Program-made: the position numbers and the translations under genes
Notes under the pieces: model-generated
Told to the model about the DNA's origin: nothing
The model's input: only the letters and a program-made list of their open reading frames with translations
Databases searched by the model: none
Part shown: positions 1 through 11,110 of the stretch, one piece after another
Layout of the letters: the number at the start of each line of letters is the position of its first letter
How positions within the stretch are numbered: position 1 is the first letter of the stretch
Assembly: GCF_945859685.1 (NCBI RefSeq)
Contig: NC_079149.1
Span: 136,440,153-136,504,152 of the forward strand
Length of the DNA: 64,000 nucleotides
DNA from: Eupeodes corollae
Taxonomy: Eukaryota; Arthropoda; Insecta; Diptera; Syrphidae
Reading direction: 5' to 3'

Positions 1-139
1 TTTTGGTCATGAAGATTAAATCATATTTTTATTTTTAAGTAAGCCGAAAGTAAAATCTGGCTTCTTTGAAGATTTCTTATCTATTCATTCAAAAAATGTA
101 AATTTTGGACGTGTGTAGAATAATTTGCTATCTTAATTG

Positions 140-583
140 TACTTACAACTTTAATTGAAGTTGTACGTAGGGGAAAGCTGGCCAACACTGGATTTAAAAC
201 GTTCAAGGTGCTTGCTATCTCTAAGCAGATCGCTTATAACCGGACACTGTCCAATAGGAAAGCACGCCACGCGACTAGGCGTATTCTCAAATGACTTTTG
301 CAGAAGCTGTATGGACGAGGAAGAGGAGGAAACAGTTCTTCATCTTCTCTATACATGCCTGGCTCTGGCTCGAAAACGCAAGAATTACCTTGGAGAATTC
401 TTTTTTAACGATCTAAATCATATCAGCATAATCAGCCAGCCTCTCACGTTTCGTAAGGGACTCAAACTAGTTTCATTGAGCTTAGGAGGAAGCCTCAAGA
501 CTCATGTGGTATCACAATGGGCCATTAAACTGGCCTAAGTGTGTCCGTTTCCATCTTGGCCATCTACTTTAACCTAACCTAAG
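140..583 (+). mobile_element. 3' end of a non-LTR retrotransposon (LINE), 5'-truncated
   Basis: An open frame at 155-538 gives the C-terminal tail typical of LINE reverse-transcriptase ORF2 proteins: a CxxC, then ETVLHLLYTC followed by an LG motif, which is the usual Cys/His end of these proteins. About 45 bases after the stop the element ends in a CCTAACCTAA tail. The endonuclease and catalytic RT are missing, so this is a dead 5'-truncated copy. It lies inside the chameau intron that continues off the left edge. The tail and the sequence GTGGTATCACAATGG also occur, in the opposite orientation, in the fragment at 35176-35264. Confidence 0.75.
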
Positions 584-866
584 GGAAATGCGGTTTTTCT
601 TAATATTGACAAAAAAGCAGTAACTTAACAATCAATGTTATACATTATTTTTGAAAAAGGCTAAATTTTAAATAAGTACCAAAGGTTGCTCATTTAAGTT
701 TTTAACGTCCTTTCAATAAAACTCCGTTAGTTTCTTGGTAAATTTGTGATTTTTGTTTGTGGAGATCAATTATTTTAGATTTTTTTTAATAGATAAAGTC
801 TAAAGCAAAATTGTTTGTAATAAAAAGAATATTCTCAAGTGAGTTAAAAAAGGTATTATAACTTAC

Positions 867-3070
867 CTTGCTAAAGTACCCTACAGTATGGCATCCATCG
901 ATGTCGGCCAATGTCATTACATAAAACAAAAACGGTTCCACATCGCAGTACAATGTTTTGTGATCCAAAAAGAACTTGGCCAATAAACACAAATGTTGGC
1001 AATATTGTTTGTGTCGTTTGCCATCCACCTGCCACACTTGTAATTTTCCCTTTCTATAAATTTCATCACCTGGAGGATGTCGCCACATGCACTTCTGTGC
1101 GTGTCTCTTGATACCTGTTTCGGATTTTTGATATCTCAGACAAAATTCACAGATGTACATTTTGGGTAGGCGTGCAACATCCTCTGGATACGGCGATTGA
1201 TACCACACCTTCATTTGGTATTTACCCATTGTGATGTACCTGAGATTGAAAATTCAAATTTTACAAACATTCGATGGGAAATATAAGTGTGTACTTACTT
1301 GATACCCTTGCCAACTTGAAGACCCTTGAGTTCGTTTTCGATTTTTTCGCTTGCTATTGCTTGAGCCTCCCTAAACAGCTGCAGATCATATTCTGGAACC
1401 AGTCCGATCAGATTTGGCTCTCGATCATGATCGGTGCAATCTTTTTCACTTTTTATTTTATCTGCCATCGATGAGTGCGCCTGCTGAGGCTTAAATCTCG
1501 CCCGAGCTTCTCGGATTTTTTGTAAATATTCCTTCTGTTCGGGGGTGGACACCTTTTTCTGTGGGTCAAACTGACTCGCTACTCTGTCATACTCGTCGTC
1601 TTTGAGTTTCCTTTCGTTTGCCCGCTCCTTGCACTCAGAGGCAGACATATTATGGAATATTGGACAAGCTTCTGGCAGGAAATGTTTCTCCAGGTTGCCA
1701 CTAAGATGGCCAGACGAATCGCATCCCTCTATGGGACACTTTTGCTCTTGAAGCTGCGGTGAGATGGCACGTTCCGTACAAGCTTTTTCTGATTTCATGT
1801 CGCGCTTTGTTTTTGCCTTTGCTTTGCTCTTAGTCACCACCGAGGCTTTCTTCGCAGGACTTTTGGAGAGTGATCGCTTATCCAGCTCACCTTCAGATTC
1901 GGTGTCGGAAACTCTTCCAAGGATATGCTTCGATCTTCGCGTGCTTAGTGATCGAGTAAGCTTTCGAGGGGTGGTTTGCTTGTTTGCCGCAGCTGCTGCA
2001 TCAGAGTCGGACAGAACTACGGCCTTATCTGCTTTTGCCGATGGGGTCTTTGTAGAGAGGGCCTTCTTCTGAACCGCCCGTTTCGAGGGTGGCGATGATG
2101 AGGTGTCGCTGGATTCCGATGCATCCGAGTCGGTGGAAGAGGACGACCCTTCAGCAGATGAAGAAGCACTCTCAGAATCAAACTCATCTGAGCTTCTTCG
2201 ATTCGCCGTTGCTTTCCCAGTCGGCGGGGCACGCGCTTTTTGGGGAGATTTCGATTTCGGAATGGTGGTTTTTGATTTTGCGCCTGCTGCACTTGCCTTG
2301 CCCTTTTGTTGTGCAGCATTTGTACTTCCTTTCTGCGGGTTCTTCTTGGGTTTTTTGACCTCCTCTTGACCCGAGTCTGTCGAGTTCTCTGGGGAAAAAA
2401 TACTTTTGTTTTTGGAATTACTATTCGAGAGTGCTTGAGATTTGGCAGCAGTGTGAAAAGCCTTCGTTTTACTACTAACTACTTTCGAGGCAAAGTTTTG
2501 TTGCTGATGTTGCTTGACGATTGCTGGAGGAGCCTTACCGCCCCCATTCGCCGGCGGATGACTTGGCACTAGGGTAGGGGGAATTACTTTCTTCTCCACC
2601 CCTGGTCTTTTGCGCGTGTTAGGAGGCTGAGTGCTGGAATTCGATCGGTTGAGTCGCTTGCTGGGAGGCACGTCGTCATCGCTGGAATACACACTGCTTC
2701 TTGAGAGTCTTGGGTTTGGCCCGCCAGTGGATAATCGGGCTTTTGTCCCAACCGCAGAGGTCGTTGGCTTTTCATCAGTCTTCACCTGACCCTTTACTTC
2801 CGTGGAACTCTTTCTCCGCACATTCTGTGACTTGGCTGGCTCTGGAGCTTTTGGATTAGCCGACGCATTAGTTGGCTTGCCTTCTGTTGAGCTCGACGAA
2901 TCTGTTTCGGAGGAAGAGCTGCCACTCTCCGACCCGCTGCTGCTCCCACTGGAACTCGAAGAACCTGACGACGAACTCGAACTAGATTCCTCTGTAGAAG
3001 TTGTACTCTGTAAATAACCGAAAATAGTTTTTCTTTTATTGTCTGTAAGCTGCAAAGCGCTACTCTGCAC
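867..3070 (-). CDS. chm: MYST-family histone acetyltransferase, chameau / KAT7 (HBO1) ortholog, 3' part outside window
   Basis: Two exons are visible: 3070 (or 3007 if the AG at 3009/3008 is an acceptor) to 1299, and 1239 to 867. They join in phase (AA|G = Lys) and the second ends at a strong GTAAGT donor. About 715 residues are present. The first ~440 are low complexity and Ser-rich, with basic SKSP-type stretches. A C2HC finger follows at ~445-470 (CPIEGCDSSGHLSGNLEKHF), as in KAT6/KAT7. The MYST domain starts at ~595: its zinc finger is C621-x2-C624-x12-H637-x3-C641, then HPPGDEIYRKG, the conserved CQNLCLLAK-like block, LDHKTLY and VEPFLFYVMT, ending at GYFSK. The acetyl-CoA loop and catalytic Glu must lie in exons left of position 1. 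KAT7 proteins acetylate histones H3 and H4 in chromatin. The true N-terminus is uncertain. Confidence 0.92.
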
Positions 3071-3227
3071 GAAATTGTGCTTGCGTAATTACTATTTTGA
3101 ATAAACGCGCCTGTCTAGTTTGAGCATAATTTATGTGAACGACCGAACAATTTGTGTATGTAAATTAGTTTATTTTTGTGTTACATTGTAACTCGTTGTC
3201 TGAAACGACGACGACGAAACAGAAACG
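3071..3227. promoter_or_regulatory. short divergent intergenic region between chameau and a candidate rightward gene
   Basis: Only ~157 bases separate the first visible chameau codon from an ATG on the opposite strand at 3228. It contains no other ORF and no obvious TATA box. If the 3228 exon is real, this would be a bidirectional promoter. Inference from spacing only. Confidence 0.35.
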
Positions 3228-3365
3228 ATGTTAAAATTTTCCACATTCGGGTTATCGCTCTTGAAAGATGCCAAAAAGTATTTGCAATTATTTAAAACAA
3301 ATTCTCAACCACAGGGTTTCCCAGTTTATCCAGAAATAGTACGCAATCACAAATTGGCCAAAGCT
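3228..3365 (+). CDS. candidate first coding exon of an unrecognised gene
   Basis: From ATG 3228 the frame is open for exactly 46 codons and runs into a consensus donor (AAAGCT|GTAAGT). The peptide begins MLKFSTFGLSLLKDAKKYLQ and continues with a Pro/Tyr-containing segment ending NHKLAKA. The basic, amphipathic start could be a mitochondrial targeting peptide, which is a guess. The next exon is not secure. An AG at about 4166 would join, in phase 0, a segment ending in YYEVTVPRYSLEEFRSY (to about 4290), but the acceptor is poor. I do not recognise the family. The exon lies head-to-head with chameau, which supports a real promoter. Confidence 0.35.
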
Positions 3366-6300
3366 GTAAGTTAATTATTTTCATCTTCTTTTCTTTTTCT
3401 TCTCTGAACACAAATCTTTGGTATAAATATGAAAATGGTCTCACTTTTTTTCTAAAGGACATTTTTGTTTGAAGATATTTTGTGTTGTTTTTGTAGTTTA
3501 GTGTTAATAAATTAGGAATAAATTATAAAACTAGTTTCTGGTCTTTTGTGTGATAAAAACAAATACTTTTTCTATCTTAAAAAAAATACTTTTGTTTATT
3601 TCACAATCAAAACGCCATGTTTTCTTTTTTCCTTTCTCGGCGATCTTTTTTGTTTCTTTACTTGACATTTGGGGGATGTGTTCGTGTGAAGTTATAAATT
3701 TATTTAGGTTCGTTCGTTTACTGCTCAAATTATAAAATAATGTTTTGATATATCAACTCGGTCCTAGCAAGGTATCCCTCCGACGCGGAAAATTCTCCGA
3801 ATTTTATACGATTGGAATGCAATTGCAAAGGAAAAACAAAATGGTTGAGCAACTGGTGTGCTTGATAGAAGAAAAACCTTAAATCTCGTGTTGGATAGGT
3901 GGATTTTTAGTCACCTTGTTGAACGAGTTGGATAGCTGTCAAATAATAAAAACTTTCAGCTGTTCACAAAAAGCAGAGAAATATTTAAGCTTCGAAGTCA
4001 AAATCGTTGTAAGATAAAACATTTACTGTATAATTCAACTGATTCGTTGGACGATGATGAATTGATAAGTGCGTGACAATTTAATAAAAAGAGATAACCT
4101 TAATCTGCAATCTATATTTAATTTCCTCTTAGCTTAATTGGAATCCTATACCATTAATAATTTACTTGAGAAATCTCCGGTCTTAAACGATCTACGTTTA
4201 ACAATAAACTATCCTAAAAGAAAGGAGGACTATTATGAAGTGACAGTACCTAGATATAGTTTGGAAGAATTTCGGTCTTATTCCCAACTTCAACTAACAT
4301 TTTGTATCTTTTTGTTTACCAACACATACAAAAAGCTGAAATCAATTTTCAAGTTTCTTGAAATTTAACCATGTGTTGAATCAGCTGTTCCATGTGTTGA
4401 CATCTCAGCTGTTTTTGATCAGGGGTTATTTTACACGTAAAACACTAACAAAAAGGTATGCGGATACGATATCTGTCTGAGATTGAACGCAGCCATTGTT
4501 CAAAACTACACCAAGAGAACACCAGGGGTGGAATCGACTAAGGTGATAATTGATGATAGTCAAATTGACTATAACGAGTTCTCTGTCTGTGTAAGATAAT
4601 TCAACTCAATTGAATTCGGTTGAAAAATTTTAGATTAGAATTGTCAACATTCATTGTTGCTATAATTTTAAACCACCACATTAACTATCACCTTACATAT
4701 ATCAACAATCATTTTAGCCGATTCCATCACAGAAGTGGTTAAGCTAAGGGCGATTTTAATTTGCCGGTTTTCAGAATAAAGGCATTACTGGAAGAGTATC
4801 ATTTTGACGTCTAGTCCTTTTATACATCTCACTCATTATAAAATATTAAAAGTTTGTTCTATTAATTCAATGTCAAAATAACGGCAAGGCAACTTTAGAC
4901 AGCTAAATAAAGGTTCCATCCAATTAAGGGGCTTATTGTTGCTGTCATTGGTTCTCGTCATTGAAAATTTTGTTTGAGATTTAAAAGCGATTAAGAGTGT
5001 CAAATTTGCTATGTTTGGTGTCAAAATAAAGTTGATAAGTTGTAGATTTTGTTTTCTAAACAAAATGATTTATTTAATCCCGAACTTTTCTTTTTGTTTA
5101 TTCTAAATACTATTTACTATATACCAAAATGGACACGTCTTTTATTTATTATCCTTTTATAACACTATATACTACATTAGCTGTCACCAAAAACATTTAC
5201 GTGACATTATTAATATGTGCAAAAACAAATAAAATAGAAATATTTGTTTGAACAAAATAATAAAAAGATTTAATATGGATTAAGAAAAATTGAAAACATA
5301 AAAATCTTGGAAGATGTGGCTAAAGCAATGAATAAAAAGTGCATACAACAAAATTGAACCATCCACCACATTGTATTGCAGCTATTTATAAAATGGGGGG
5401 AATTTATTAAAACAAAACACAATTAAATATTAAAATAAGTGTTTTTTACTTCCTTTTTTACAAAATATTTGCCATCAACATTTACGGCGAATTTTAACTC
5501 CTTCGAGCTGATAAAAAGAATTTTTGAACTTTTGCTTGTGTGTTGTCAAAATGACAGTCCAAATCAGGAAGTTATATTTAACCGAGCGTTTATAGCGGAG
5601 TTTTCCAACGTTAGCTCTTAGTCTGACTGTTAAAATAGTCATTTGTATAATGAAATCATTAGATATGAGTTAAAAATTTAATTTTGATTATATGTGAGAC
5701 CTTTGTATTCCCTTTTGTCATCTCTAACCTCAAATTTTTGATTCCAATCAGAAAATAATTAATTTTAATCAGGAACTTTTTTTCAAATTAAAGAAATTAG
5801 AAATTATATCTACAAATGGAAATTTTAATTACAGAAACGTTTAATTCGGCATTTATTAAATTTGGCAAATTTGTAATTCTAAGAAGGAAGAGATGTCTGT
5901 ATAATCCGAAATAAATAAACAAAATTTCTCACTTTTGTTGTCAGAGAATAGAATTTGTATGATTCGATTCAATTCAATGCAATTCGAAAAGGAAGCAAAT
6001 AAATGCTTTAATTGCAAGATGAGAATAAAAAGTGAATTGTTTGTATATAGTTCACTGTCATAACCAAAAACTGCCAAATCAACAGAAATTATTTTTTGTT
6101 TGCCATAATGAAATCAGCTTTTCAGGTAAACAAATTTCTGTCAGGAAAAGAGAAAACTTACCTTTTTATCAAACAAATAAATATGCAGTTAAACTTTGTT
6201 TTCAAAAAGAAAATTCTGTGAGTTACTAATGGAAAACCCTTTAGCTGGCTTCCAAAAACCAAAAATATAGGTATCCTTTCAAAATGTATTCATCATTGCT

Positions 6301-6697
6301 AAAATAAAAGTAAATGGAAAGAAAAGTTTTGGTTATAAAATAAGTTCCAATTTTTTTAACAAATGTGACTTGCTTAATTAATTTTAAAAATGATAACATT
6401 CGACCTTAACTGTAAACAAACGAACCTAAAATTCTAATTCAAACAAAAAAATAAAATTCTTTATCGAACAGATCTATTGCTTTCACCAAAAAAGAACTCC
6501 AGCTGTCAAAATAGAAAGAAAAGTAAACAAAAAAGAAGAACAACCTGCACAAACCTTTGTTATTTTTTTTTGTTTTGTTATACGGCAACAAATGTTTATA
6601 ACAAATGCATAGTTATTTTTGTAAATAAGAGCAAAATAGTAGAGAATAATTAAATACTCCACACAATAGTTAGTTGATATTCGGTTAATTAGAAGAC
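3366..6697. other. AT-rich intergenic or intronic DNA with one MITE-like element
   Basis: No convincing gene apart from the possible second exon near 4166-4290. The short open frames at 4836-5063, 5439-5621, 5856-6077 and 6032-6229 have no recognisable motifs and a composition like the surrounding AT-rich DNA. A palindromic MITE-like unit sits at 4525-4732. Near 4372-4420 the sequence CCATGTGTTGA followed by CAGCTGTT occurs twice in tandem. Confidence 0.5.
4525..4732. mobile_element. small MITE-like element with imperfect terminal inverted repeats
   Basis: The left end reads GGTGGAATCGACTAAGGTGAT and the right end, reverse-complemented, CTGTGATGGAATCGGCTAAAAT. The shared core is TGGAATCGRCTAA. 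Internal copies of the AAGGTGAT(A)-type motif also occur in inverted orientation. No ORF. The family and exact ends are unknown, and I see no clear target duplication. Confidence 0.45.
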
Positions 6698-7873
6698 ATG
6701 ATGTTAATTTGTATACTTCTCCATATCGTCACGTCACTAGTTTTAATAACTGCTACTGACGACGAATACTCCACGTATGTAGGACGCAAACAGGTGACTG
6801 ACTGGTGAAGTGTTGGTAGCTGACCCCTACCAATAATTTGTATCCTTAATGTTATGAAATGAAATCTAACAAAAAGCCGGTATTAAATTTAACATTTTCA
6901 GATAAAATACAACACGATGGAAATGGCAGACAGAGAATTTGGGAAGCTTAGTCGACTTTCGAATACAACCCATCTTCGAGAAGCTGTTAATAAAATACTA
7001 ATCCCACGGGTTGTGGGAACCGAGGGCCATAAAAATGTTCGCAACTACATTGTAAAAACCATGCAAGACCTAAATTGGTCGGTGACAATAGATTCTTTCG
7101 ATGATACTGCCCCCATTTTGGGAAAGCTTACTTTCCACAACATAATTGCCACATTCAATCCAAATGCAGAACGATACCTAGTTCTGGCATGCCACTATGA
7201 CAGCAAATACATCCAGGAGTACGAGTTCCTGGGAGCCACCGACTCAGCAGTTCCTTGTGCCATGTTGCTGAATATTGCCACGGTTATGAACGAAGTCCTC
7301 AGTAGATTCAGGCATCAAAAACTGAGCTTGATGTTTATTTTCTTCGATGGTGAGGAGGCATTTGAAACGTGGGGACCCAACGACTCAATCTACGGTGCCC
7401 GTCATCTAGCGAAAAAGTGGCAAACCGAAAAGAAACTCGACCAAATAGATATGTTAATGCTCCTAGACCTACTGGGAGCTCCAGATCCAAAATTCTACAG
7501 TTGCTTCCAAAACACTGAAGATTGGTATTCGAAGCTGGCAGTTATTGAGAATCGTCTCTCTGAGTCTGGACTAATGGAACGATATTCAACAAGTGGCATG
7601 ACACACGGAGAAGAATTTCATAATCAATATTTTCAGCCACATTCTCTTAAGACAGTCATCGAAGACGATCATGTTCCATTTCTTAGATTAGGAGTACCAA
7701 TTGTGCATTTGATACCAATACCATTTCCAAATGAGTGGCATACAAAAGACGATGACATGTCAATTATTGACTACACAACAACCGAAAATCTCAATAGAAT
7801 TTTAAGAATATTCGTCATGGAGTATTTGATTTCCTATGAAGATGAGGATGACTACAACAACGATGACGAATAA
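6698..7873 (+). CDS. QC: glutaminyl-peptide cyclotransferase (QC, M28-fold)
   Basis: Two exons, 6698-6793 and 6902-7873, join in phase 0 (CAG|GTGACT ... TTTTCAG|ATA) to give 355 residues, the usual length for animal QCs. Exon 1 encodes a hydrophobic signal peptide (MMLICILLHIVTSLVLIT), so the enzyme is probably secretory. Family motifs are intact: ACHYDSK, the zinc Asp in GATDSAVPCAMLL (D146), the Glu pair in FFDGEEAF (E183/E184, general base and zinc ligand), LLDLLGAPDP (D221), the DDHVPFLRLGVPIVHLI block, and the zinc His in PFPNEWHTKDDD (H312). QCs convert N-terminal Gln or Glu of peptides to pyroglutamate, as in neuropeptide maturation. The C-terminus is an acidic tail. An AATAAA at 7869-7874 overlaps the stop codon; another lies at 8048. 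The second ATG (6701) is an equally plausible start. Confidence 0.93.
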
Positions 7874-8301
7874 AAGTATAGATTTTGTGATTAATTTTAA
7901 TTTTATTTACCAGACAGATGCTAAAAAATGTTTCAATTCGATTTGGTCCCAAGGACCACCTTTTACTCTCTTGCGAAAATTGTTTTTGGACTTAGGACTA
8001 TAATAATTAACTTATAACTTGTGCTCCAGTGTTTTTTTTTGTTACTTAATAAAAATTCTTTTAAACTTTTAAAGTGTTGTTTTCTTTGAAATCTTTAAAG
8101 CAAATCATACTTCAAAAAACTAAGTCGTCTTGCATGGTTTTTTAACCCTAATACCTAAAATCTAGATCTTTCGGTTATCAAAAACATGTCGGAGAAATAT
8201 GAGTAAAATTTCAACCTTTTGAAGAAAAAATAGTCCCTCCATTTGAATTTTTGTGTATTTGTGTTTAGTTCAACAGAAAAGGCCATAAATCGCAAAAATA
8301 T
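7874..8301. other. 3' flanks of the QC and Kunitz genes
   Basis: Tail-to-tail intergenic DNA between a plus-strand and a minus-strand gene. It holds the downstream QC poly(A) signal (AATAAA at 8048-8053). No gene is seen. Confidence 0.6.
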
Positions 8302-8630
8302 TTAACTCACTTCAGTGCTAGAGTTCACACACTTAGCTTCGCATCTCTCTCGTGTTGTAAATAGATTTCTATTTCCTAAACATCCTCCATAGATGAATTC
8401 AACACAGCTTTTCGTATCCAAAACGTACGACCAAGATTTAATACTTCCATAACATGATCTCATCCCATCCCCATTTTTAAAAGGAGAATCCAAACATTCA
8501 TCTGTCGAATTGAATTTTCAATAAAATTAGACGAACTTCAAACAAAATAACACATCTTACTTGATTCGGTGAATGCGAATGTTATGCTGATAAGTGTTAA
8601 GAGTAGACTGAATATGAATTTCATATTCAT
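8302..8630 (-). CDS. small secreted single-Kunitz-domain protein
   Basis: Exons 8630-8561 and 8501-8302 join across a 59-base intron (TCA A|GTAAGA ... CGACAG|AT). The product is ~88 residues. Residues 1-20 (MNMKFIFSLLLTLISITFAF) are a signal peptide. The mature part is one Kunitz domain with all six cysteines. Spacing C2-x15-C3-x7-C4-x12-C5-x3-C6 is canonical and FIYGGCLGNRN matches the family signature. The C1-C2 loop has 13 residues instead of the usual 8. The residue after C2, the P1 position, is Tyr followed by Gly, which would fit a chymotrypsin-like target rather than trypsin (inference). The terminal codons GAA|GTGAGT TAA form a good donor, so an additional short 3' exon is possible. 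Likely role: extracellular serine-protease inhibitor. Confidence 0.85.
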
Positions 8631-8669
8631 TGCTGCTGATTTCTTTCCTCGACAAAATATAATTCCGAA

Positions 8670-8704
8670 ATAGTTTGATTCGATTATTATTCTTGCTATT
8701 TATA
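8670..8704 (-). promoter_or_regulatory. TATA box and likely start site of the Kunitz gene
   Basis: Reading the minus strand, TATAAATA lies at 8704-8697, and about 27 bases further on an AATCAAACT stretch (8680-8672) could hold the initiator. That leaves a 5'-UTR of roughly 45 bases before ATG 8630. Based on spacing and motif only. Confidence 0.55.
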
Positions 8705-8954
8705 CATTCTTAATTGTTTAGGCATATTTTTAACTTACAGTTAGATAGGTTGCACATTTGTGTCTAAGATAAATTAATAAGAATAATTATGGGAAAATAA
8801 ACATGCCTCCATCAGACACAAATGTTTTACCCAGAATTGAATTAATAAAAATTAAAATAAATGTAATTAAATATTTAAGCACATATTTTAAGAGACAAAA
8901 GCGTATTTTGGGGGCGGTCCTTTGGCTGGGCGTGGTGAAACTCAACTTAATCAG

Positions 8955-9757
8955 CCTTATCACAGGCCCCGTCGTAGTAGATTCGTAGTACGAACCCCGA
9001 AAAAAGTATCATTGTTCCCGTCGTACTAAAAATTTGCTACGAAATTCGGAGTTCGGGAAAAGTGGTATCACTAGCCCCGAATGAATAGGAAGTTTGGCAG
9101 TTTTTTCTACGAACAGTTATTTTCATCGGAGTTCAATTGAAAACGAACAAAAAATATGTGGCGTGCGAAGATAAATTAAATAAAAATAAAATATATGAAG
9201 TAAGTTTTACTATTGTTTTAATGTGTAAAGTGCCAAATAAAGTAATCACAAATAAAATTCAGTTCCAAAGGCTTTGTGAAATGCTTTAAGAAAAACCTTA
9301 AGTTGCCCAAGGATGGTCGAAAATCTCTAAGGAGGAAGTGAATTCCGTTTGGAAAGCAGTAAAAACAGAGTTAAATAGCCTAGGCCCACCTTCTTAGGAC
9401 ACATCTAGCTGGAGAAAAGTAAATTGAATAAATTAGTCCAACACTTTGTTATCAAGATGCAAGGGGTTTAGTGTTCGTCGTCTTCGGTTATTTTCCTTAT
9501 TTATTGCAAAGATTGCAACGGAAATATTATCCATTTTTAAAGACAACAACAAATGGAATTAAATCGAAAGATGAAAAACGAGCTTTTATTTATTTTTCTT
9601 ATTTTGACGAAAATCAGCAGATTTTGAAACCCCGAAACTAGTATTTCTGTGTGGCAATCCTTTTGTAATTTCGTTTGGGTCTTATGATGTAAATGTATTC
9701 GTATTCTTAGCGTAACAAAATGTTCGGGGACTCGCTACGAGGGACTCTGTGATAAGG
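8955..9757. mobile_element. PIF/Harbinger-like DNA transposon remnant carrying a Myb/SANT-like ORF fragment
   Basis: The ends are inverted: CCTTATCACAG at 8955-8965 and CTGTGATAAGG at 9747-9757, each followed inward by further similarity (GGCCCCGTCGTA versus GAGTCCCTCGTA). Near 9265-9415 a broken plus-strand frame reads FQRLCEML, then SKEEVNSVWKAVKTELNSLG, PPS, stop, and SWRKV. This is the pattern of the Myb/SANT-like DNA-binding protein that accompanies Harbinger transposases. No nuclease ORF remains. The flanking 3-bp duplication is not clear, so the exact ends may be off by a few bases. Confidence 0.6.
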
Positions 9758-9844
9758 GTGAATGTCACGTCTATGAATCCGAAACTTTAAAATTCTAGTC
9801 TTTATACATCCAAAGAGTTCCAGCTCTCGGTATCGTAGTTAATT

Positions 9845-11110
9845 TGTTTTATTTATGTAACATCTACAAGCAGTCTTACAGCTTACAGATTATGGTGAAA
9901 ATAGATATTAATATATGTATATATATAACATTATTAAAAAGTAAATAGAAATAAAAGACTAGCCTTAAAGGAATCTCTCGAAGAACTTAAATCAATGAAT
10001 TGACAAACTTCATTGAACTGTTTTAAAGCCCTAGATATTGGCTCATTACTACATTAGTAGGTCCGATGGTATCGTACAAAAAGCAAATGCCTTAAGCGAA
10101 GTAATCTTGATGGTGCATAAATTGGTATTAAGGAAAGCAATGGAGGGCATCAAATATGATAGCATAACATGTCCCTCACAAGCATTATACCATGAATATT
10201 TTGTCTCGATTCCAGGACTTAATTCCTAGCAATAGGCATCTGGCCTATGGGGGCAAAACTCCATTTCATTTTAAAAAATATGAATTTTGTGAATCGCCTT
10301 TGGACTTTTTCGATGCGATTAGAAAAGATCTTAAAGGTCGGATACATATAACATCTGCATATTCAAGTATTGATCTGACAATGGATGTATAAAGTGATAA
10401 TAACGCGTAGGGATCACAAAAATCAACGCAATTTCGTTTAAGAAAATCAACAAGTGAATTCGCTCTACCAACTAGGTATATAGTCAACATGGCATTTAAA
10501 AGAAAAAGTTGAATCAAGAATTATACCAAGATCTTTAATATTTTCTACACCGGAAAATGTGTTAGACTCGATCAAGTATTTAAAGTCAATATGAGTGTTT
10601 GATTTAAAAAAAGAGATAACATTACATTTTTTTTATATTTAACTTTAAACTATTTGAATTACACCATTCAAGCACCCGATTTTATCGGATTCAACACGAT
10701 AGCAGTCATCAACACTTTTTATCTCAAGAAATAGTTTTAGATCATCGGTATATAGAAGACACTGGGAGTGATTTATGGCTTACGTAATGTCATTGATAAA
10801 AATATTAAAAAGAAGAGGACCCAAATGACTGCCCTACGGGACACCAGAAGTACATTCTATAGACCTCGATAGGAATTTATCAAACACAACTTTTTGAGAC
10901 CTACCTATGAGGTATGACGAAATCCAACTCAGAAACTTAGAGTGGAATCCAAATATCTCAAGTTTACGTAGCAGTGAGTGATGGGTAACAGAATCAAAAG
11001 CTTTCCTAAAACCTGTGTATACAGCATCTACCTGACTCAATGCCTCAATAGAATTAATTACGTATGTTTAAAAAAGAGCCATATTTGTAGTGGTGGGCTC
11101 AACAAGAAAC
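9845..11110 (-). mobile_element. Jockey-like LINE, decayed reverse transcriptase (copy 1)
   Basis: On the minus strand, reading leftwards, the RT blocks appear in order with scattered stops. First is QVDAVYTGFRKAFDSVTHHS (motif A, catalytic Asp replaced by Gly in YTGF where related copies have YTDF), then CTSGVP..GSHLGPLLFNIFINDI, YTDDLKLFLEI (YADD-like box), and KDLGIIL. It ends with DFLKRNCVDFCDPYALLSLY and a C-terminal ARCLLLGI segment. The 3' end carries an A-rich TAAATAAA-type tail near 9845. It is the same family as 39484-40800 and 57320-58425. The endonuclease region is absent, so it is 5'-truncated and dead. Confidence 0.8.

Noticed and set aside
786..1229. ORF starting MGKYQMK as an independent protein
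   Set aside because: It is an internal chameau exon (1239-867) read through its donor into the intron.
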